NCBI GenBank assembly: GCA_030044375.1
Contig: JASHVX010000115.1
Span: 1 to 15,805, forward strand
Direction of reading: 5' to 3'
DNA: 15,805 bases
Origin: Nitrososphaerales archaeon
Lineage (GTDB): Archaea > Thermoproteota > Nitrososphaeria > Nitrososphaerales > Gagatemarchaeaceae
The translations under genes and the position numbers were made by a program. The notes under the pieces were generated by a model. It had not been told where the DNA came from, did no database searches, and saw only the letters and a program-made list of their open reading frames with translations. Of this stretch, positions 12,496-15,805 are shown piece after piece; position 1 is the first letter of the stretch, and every line of letters begins with the position of its first letter.

Positions 12496-13590
12496 GTGAA
12501 CTGTCCTAACTGCGGAACTCAGCTGCCGGATGACGCTCAATTCTGTTACAAGTGCGGCAGCCAGATTCACGGGTCGGCCCCGTCCGCCAAGCCGGCCGGC
12601 GCGCCCTCTGCCGCCCAAGCGAAGCCCGAGCAGATCATAGCTCCGACAGGGGCGACCTCTGTGAAGTGCCCGAACTGCGGAGCCCCGATATCGCCGAAGT
12701 TCGGAGAGATGGTGATCACATGCGAATACTGCGGCAGCGGGGTGTCCCTCGGATCGGCCGGGTGGACCAACATCCAGAAGCAGACCATGCTGGACGTCAA
12801 GATAGCCACCGCCGACCAGGTCAACGCAATAATCACTCCTCTGATGGACAAGGGCTTGTTGCACAGGCACCTCCACGAGGACTCCGTCCAAGAGGAGATG
12901 ACCCTGTCCTACGTCCCGTACTGGATAGTCAGCGTATCGGCGCGGACCCAGGTAGTTGCCACCAACGAGGCTGCGCAGCTCGGGCAGACGGCCACGACCG
13001 CGGCTCTCATGGGCGTGATCATCGGGGGCATGGGCGGCGGCTTCGGAGGCGGGGGCGGGAGGGGCGGCGGCTTCGGAGGCCGGCGACGCTCGCTCGACGT
13101 CGCCTCTGACCCTGGCCTGAGCCTCGGTCAGGGCTGGCTCATGGGCCACTTCATGGCCTTCGGGATGGGGATGGGATACGGAGGAGGGGGCATGAGGAAG
13201 TCAGAGCAGATGGACGCGAACTACAACTTCCCCGTGGTCGCCCTGAAGGCCCTGATGGAGTACCAGCCCCGGGACTACGCCTTCAACCTCGCCGGCCGGC
13301 AGCTGTTCGACATCTCGAAGCTGCCGAAGAACGTCAAGGTCCTGAACGGGGACATCAGCGAAGACGTGGCAAAGGCGCAGGCGAAGACCGACGTCGACCA
13401 GCTCCAGTCTGAGAAGGCGCACGCGAAGTACCACATGATCCAGCAAATCCACACCGACTCGGACGTCGGCGACGTCGAGCTCCTCCACGCGCCGATATGG
13501 TTCGCGAGGTACGACCACAAGGGCAAGAAAATCGTGCTGGTCATCGACGCCAACTCGGGCGGCGTGATCAACAGCATGGGCCTACCGTAA
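12496..13590 (+). CDS. Double zinc-ribbon, glycine-rich protein of unknown function
   Basis: Not assigned to a named family. 364 aa. Two zinc ribbons open the protein: C3-P-N-C6...C17-Y-K-C20, then a Pro/Ala/Lys linker, then C58-P-N-C61...C76-E-Y-C79. A block with the motif YVPYWIVSVSAR follows at about 138-149. The middle (about 172-235) is two runs of glycine with hydrophobics (IIGGMGGGFGGGGG and AFGMGMGYGGGG) separated by a basic RRR stretch. The C-terminal domain ends H-A-P-I-W-F-A-R-Y-x(2)-K-G-K-x-I-x-L-V-I-D-A-N-S-G-G. This W-x-x-x-Y...IDG-x-SG layout resembles the end of bacterial zinc-ribbon proteins of unknown function. The two PxW blocks suggest an internal repeat interrupted by the glycine insert. 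Start GTG 12496 is set by the Met/Val-Asn-Cys-Pro ribbon start. Confidence 0.75.
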   Translation: MNCPNCGTQLPDDAQFCYKCGSQIHGSAPSAKPAGAPSAAQAKPEQIIAPTGATSVKCPNCGAPISPKFGEMVITCEYCGSGVSLGSAGWTNIQKQTMLDVKIATADQVNAIITPLMDKGLLHRHLHEDSVQEEMTLSYVPYWIVSVSARTQVVATNEAAQLGQTATTAALMGVIIGGMGGGFGGGGGRGGGFGGRRRSLDVASDPGLSLGQGWLMGHFMAFGMGMGYGGGGMRKSEQMDANYNFPVVALKALMEYQPRDYAFNLAGRQLFDISKLPKNVKVLNGDISEDVAKAQAKTDVDQLQSEKAHAKYHMIQQIHTDSDVGDVELLHAPIWFARYDHKGKKIVLVIDANSGGVINSMGLP

Positions 13591-13636
13591 CGTTTTACTG
13601 CAGGACTCTTTCGGGTATTCTAGGTAGGCGTCCCCA

Positions 13637-14719
13637 GTGAAGATTTCTAGGATCATAGCGATAATCGCAGTCGTAGTGATAGTCTTGGTAGTGCTTGCGG
13701 CCGTCGCGTCTCTCCTCACCCCGGCCGGCAGTTCGGTCTGGAGCGAGGCGGCCACCTATCCCGTGTCATCGGGCGGAGTGACCGCGGTCGCCGCCCAGCC
13801 CTGCCTGAACGCCACCTCTGCGGTGTACTGCATAGGAGGGGAGGACTACTCGGGCGGCCCCCGCAACAGCGTCTTCACGTCGTCGCTCGTGTCGGCGTCC
13901 TCGGCGAACGTGACCAGCTGGGTGATGAGCCCTTCATACAACATCACGGCATATGCGGACTCGTGCGTGCAGAGCTCAGGCTACGTCTACTGCGTCGGCG
14001 GGACGTACGATGACACAGGTGACGACACGGCGCACAGCTACTACGCCACTGTCGGAAGCGACGGCGTGACCGGCCAGTGGTCACAGACCACGTCGTATCC
14101 GTACCCCGTGGACAGCCAATACTGCACGACGTCATCTGCGTACATATACTGTGTAGGCGGGTTCGAGGAGTCCGACGGGATGAACGCCAGCTCGACCTCC
14201 ACCGAGCAGGCATGGTTCGCACCGCTCTCCGCTTCAGGGATAGGGACCTGGACAAACACGACCGCATATCCCTCGGGCATCGCGGCGCCGAGCTGCTACA
14301 GCGGCGCAGGGACCATCTACTGCATAGGCGGGGTAGACTCGAGCGGCGACGGGGTCAGCACGGTGTACTACGCCTCGCTGTCCTCGACGGGGATAGGCAA
14401 CTGGACCGAGACCTCCGCGTACCCGTACGCCGGGATCGGTCAGGCGTGCGTCATCACTGGAGGATACATCTACTGCGTCGGAGGCGAGACGAGCAGCGGC
14501 TTCGTCAACTCGGTGTACTACGCCACGGCCTCGTCGACAGGCGTGGGGACATGGACCAAGGGGCCGAACTATCCAGACAGCGCCTGGACCAGCTGCGCCA
14601 CCGTGGCCGGATACATGTACTGCGTGGGAGGGGTAGACAACAGCTCGAATCAGATAAGCGGCTCCACCTACTTCGCGGCCCTCACCGCGCTGCGCGGTCA
14701 GAGTACGACGACCAGCTGA
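13637..14719 (+). CDS. Secreted Kelch-like beta-propeller with six CX8C blades
   Basis: 360 aa. One N-terminal hydrophobic helix at 5-27 (signal anchor or signal peptide), no lipobox cysteine. The rest is six repeats of about 50 residues. Each has Cys-x8-Cys followed by (I/V)GG, with Tyr immediately before the second cysteine, then Y-Y-A-x-x-S-x-x-G-x-G-x-W-T and Y-P. This is a Kelch/galactose-oxidase-type blade (GG doublet, then aromatic, then W). Pairs: 56/65, 110/119, 163/172, 220/229, 271/280, 320/329. No other cysteine is present. N-x-S/T sequons (NAT, NVT, NIT, NAS, NTT, NWT) fit a glycosylated surface protein. A short Ser/Thr tail ends it. Likely a cell-surface binding or scaffold protein; ligand unknown. 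GTG 13637 is the start that keeps the helix. Confidence 0.85.
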   Translation: MKISRIIAIIAVVVIVLVVLAAVASLLTPAGSSVWSEAATYPVSSGGVTAVAAQPCLNATSAVYCIGGEDYSGGPRNSVFTSSLVSASSANVTSWVMSPSYNITAYADSCVQSSGYVYCVGGTYDDTGDDTAHSYYATVGSDGVTGQWSQTTSYPYPVDSQYCTTSSAYIYCVGGFEESDGMNASSTSTEQAWFAPLSASGIGTWTNTTAYPSGIAAPSCYSGAGTIYCIGGVDSSGDGVSTVYYASLSSTGIGNWTETSAYPYAGIGQACVITGGYIYCVGGETSSGFVNSVYYATASSTGVGTWTKGPNYPDSAWTSCATVAGYMYCVGGVDNSSNQISGSTYFAALTALRGQSTTTS

Positions 14720-14721
14720 CT

Positions 14722-14755
14722 TCTCAGAGACTTTCCCGCGAATCGCCGACGCGGG
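14722..14755 (+). terminator. Two short dyads after the Kelch-like gene, possible terminator
   Basis: TCTC-A-GAGA at 14722-14730 and CCCGCG-N9-CGCGGG (14735-14740 and 14750-14755). A stable stem could form after the stop codon, but no T-run follows, so an archaeal terminator role is only a guess. Confidence 0.25.
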
Positions 14756-14779
14756 CGAGAACGTGCGCGACTTGAAGCC

Positions 14780-14785
14780 TAATTA
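14780..14785 (+). promoter_or_regulatory. TATA-like box of the ankyrin-repeat gene
   Basis: TAATTA centred about 28 nt before TTG 14810, matching the leaderless spacing of other promoters in the window and supporting that start. Confidence 0.45.
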
Positions 14786-14809
14786 GCACCCCTCTCTGCC
14801 TGCCTTCAG

Positions 14810-15388
14810 TTGTCATCGGCAGCTGCTGAACCCAATCCTGTCAGAGAGTTCGTCATAGCGGGCCATGGAAACCTGTCCAAGGTTAGGTCCATGCTGGAAC
14901 AGGACCCGAGTCTGCTGAACGTGAGGTACCAGTGGGGTGAAGGCGACCTCGAGACGGCCATACAGGCCGCAGCTCAGGTCGGTTCGGTCCAGGTCGCCGA
15001 GTTCCTCCTTTCGAGGGGCGCCCCTCTTGAAGTCTGCACGGCAGCCATGCTAGGGAGGAAGGAAGTGGTGGAGAGGATGCTGTTGGCTGACCCGAAGCAG
15101 ATTGACGCCCTCGGCGCCCACAGAATCCCTCTGCTCCCGCACGCTGCGCTGAGCGGCGACGTCGCGCTGCTCAGGATGGTCTGGGAGAAGGGGGCCAGGC
15201 AGGGGTCTACCCTCGCCCTGGTGAACGCTGTTTCGAGGGGAAGGACGGGGGCGGCAGGGTGGCTGATAGAGAACGCGAAGCCTGACCTCGCTGCGAAGAA
15301 CTTCGAAGGAAAGTCGCTGCTACAGGTCGCCGAAGCCAGGAAGGACGAGCCGACCGCAGCCTTACTGAAGGCCCACGGCGCCGTCTGA
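14810..15388 (+). CDS. Ankyrin-repeat protein
   Basis: A small soluble protein, 192 aa, with no signal peptide or membrane helix. It consists of about five ankyrin-like helix-turn-helix repeats: VREFVIAGHGNLSKVRSMLE, then AIQAAAQVGSVQVAEFLLSRGAP, TAAMLGRKEVVERMLL, LLPHAALSGDVALLRMVWEKGA, and ALVNAVSRGRTGAAGWLIENA with a capping SLLQVAEARKDEPTAALLKAHGA. The A-A/G-x-x-G-x-x-x-x-V-x-x-L-L pattern recurs with about 33-residue spacing. Ankyrin repeats mediate protein-protein binding, so the partner defines the function and cannot be inferred. The start TTG 14810 places a TATA-like box at about -28. It stands alone, with 90 bp to the Kelch-like gene upstream. Confidence 0.85.
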   Translation: MSSAAAEPNPVREFVIAGHGNLSKVRSMLEQDPSLLNVRYQWGEGDLETAIQAAAQVGSVQVAEFLLSRGAPLEVCTAAMLGRKEVVERMLLADPKQIDALGAHRIPLLPHAALSGDVALLRMVWEKGARQGSTLALVNAVSRGRTGAAGWLIENAKPDLAAKNFEGKSLLQVAEARKDEPTAALLKAHGAV

Positions 15389-15423
15389 GACTACGCGAAC
15401 TCCGGCTCACCCGGCCTTAGTGG

Positions 15424-15543
15424 TCAAGAGTCCCTCGTCAGCGGCTCCATGCCCTTGCAGTCATACGGCTCCCTCGTCTTTGGCCTCCTGCCCTCGAAGA
15501 CTCGGTCGGCAGACCATTTCGCTCCGAAAGCGCCCGCCATCAT
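15424..15543 (-). CDS. Candidate small basic protein, 39 aa
   Basis: Frame opens with two ATGs (15543-15541 and 15540-15538) and ends with TGA at 15426-15424. The product is charged, with KWSADRVFEGRRPKTREP in the middle and CKGMEPLTRD near the end; one cysteine, no membrane helix. Evidence for coding: about 31 of 39 codons end in G or C, with the same AGG/GAG/AAG/GTC preference as the surrounding genes. An adjacent non-coding frame on the same strand (39 codons from about 15673) has only about half. CATATG on the minus strand sits about 26 nt before the first ATG, the right place for a TATA box of a leaderless gene. No family is recognised. It could be an uncharacterised small archaeal protein, or chance. 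Confidence 0.5.
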   Translation of the reverse strand: MMAGAFGAKWSADRVFEGRRPKTREPYDCKGMEPLTRDS

Positions 15544-15805
15544 GCCGATCCTGATAGCACCGGCTCATATGGGTCAGGGACCACCCAATCACCTTGGGCG
15601 GCCTGTTCCTCTCTGCCTTTCCTCCACGAAGCCGTCCTCCCTCGAGTTCTCGCAGTCACGTCGCGAGCACCTCCGAGGGTAGCTCCTGACCTACGCTGCC
15701 CCAGTCGACTCGAGTCTAGCTGTGGGCTTAAGACTCAGCGGTGCGGTTCCTCTCCGTCCGTCAAGAGAGTCCTGTTCAATTGTCCTGGCCGGCGTCCATG
15801 CAATC
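15544..15805. other. Intergenic region with palindromes and a promoter-like element at the window edge
   Basis: No convincing gene. It holds a possible hairpin GGGTAGC (15677-15683) / GCTGCCC (15695-15701, one G-U), a perfect palindrome GACTCGAGTC at 15707-15716, and GAGTC (15712-15716) repeated inverted as GACTC near 15731-15735. Between the last two lies CTTAAG (15727-15732), a TATA-like hexamer. These suggest a regulated promoter for a plus-strand gene that begins at or beyond the window end; a frame from TTG 15780 is open to the edge, but this is too short to call. Confidence 0.35.

Noticed and set aside
12469..13149. Minus-strand open frame of 226 codons opposite the zinc-ribbon gene
   Set aside because: The plus strand has two perfect zinc ribbons and a correct start; the minus frame mirrors its glycine and alanine codons.
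15556..15675. Minus-strand frame starting near 15673 upstream of the 39-aa candidate, considered as a frameshifted extension of it
   Set aside because: Third positions are only about half G/C, unlike every real gene here, so it is probably non-coding.
15449..15682. Plus-strand frame of 77 codons in the last gap
   Set aside because: No ribosome site or TATA box, poor third-position G/C bias, no family motif; the opposite-strand frame at 15424-15543 is better supported.
15670..15760. tRNA-like A-box (TAGCTCCTGACC) and B-box-like (GGTTC) words
   Set aside because: The B-box lacks the invariant A, acceptor ends do not pair, and no anticodon stem could be drawn.
1..15805. CRISPR arrays, insertion sequences, prophage genes, attachment sites, toxin-antitoxin or defence islands
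   Set aside because: No regularly spaced repeats, transposase or integrase motifs, or known defence domains found. The Hef-like helicase was considered as a defence helicase, but its motifs and length match the repair family.

Overview
The window is archaeal chromosome with high GC content. Evidence for Archaea: many genes have a TATA-like hexamer 25-35 nt before a start codon with little or no leader; there are frequent GTG/TTG starts; and there is a Hef/MPH1-type helicase, a DUF929 secreted thioredoxin-like protein, VKOR homologues and an XRE-CBS regulator. The Hef helicase carries no XPF nuclease domain. That, with the DUF929/VKOR set, fits a TACK-type lineage (Nitrososphaeria/thaumarchaeal or a relative) better than a euryarchaeon, but the phylum is inferred, not shown. 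No rRNA, tRNA, CRISPR array, IS element or prophage was seen; this looks like core or near-core chromosome.

Layout. 1-1116: the 3' end of a CoxG-like SRPBCC gene and a calcineurin-type metallophosphoesterase that probably starts at CTG 172. 1126-4720 (minus): a four-gene ABC-2 exporter operon in the order DrrA-like ATPase, DrrB-like permease, BcrA-like ATPase, BcrB-like permease. A PadR regulator (4828-5391) reads away from it, and the 107-bp gap between them holds two overlapping inverted repeats, each next to one TATA box. 5425-8372: pyruvate kinase, then the convergent Hef-like helicase; the two stop codons share one CTAG. 8493-10518: an extracytoplasmic disulfide-formation block made of a DUF929 thioredoxin-like protein and two different VKOR proteins. 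10563-12386: an XRE-CBS regulator divergent from a bacterial-type S-adenosylmethionine synthetase. 12496-15388: a double zinc-ribbon glycine-rich protein, a secreted six-bladed Kelch-like propeller with one CX8C pair per blade, and an ankyrin-repeat protein. 15389-15805: mostly non-coding, with a candidate 39-residue minus-strand gene and a palindrome-rich promoter-like segment at the edge.

How the genes may work together. The most interesting connection is redox. The DUF929 protein (CPYC motif) could be the thiol oxidant for exported proteins, with the VKORs re-oxidising it and passing electrons to quinone. About 3 kb downstream, the Kelch-like protein has exactly twelve cysteines, all in six equally spaced CX8C pairs, which makes it an obvious candidate client. 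The second VKOR has a long inter-cysteine loop, and its 5' leader can fold into three overlapping, mutually exclusive hairpins, the last covering the ribosome-binding site. The PadR/ABC unit looks like a self-contained, inducible export response. The XRE-CBS/metK pair suggests control of SAM synthesis by a ligand-binding regulator. All functional links are inference from sequence and context.
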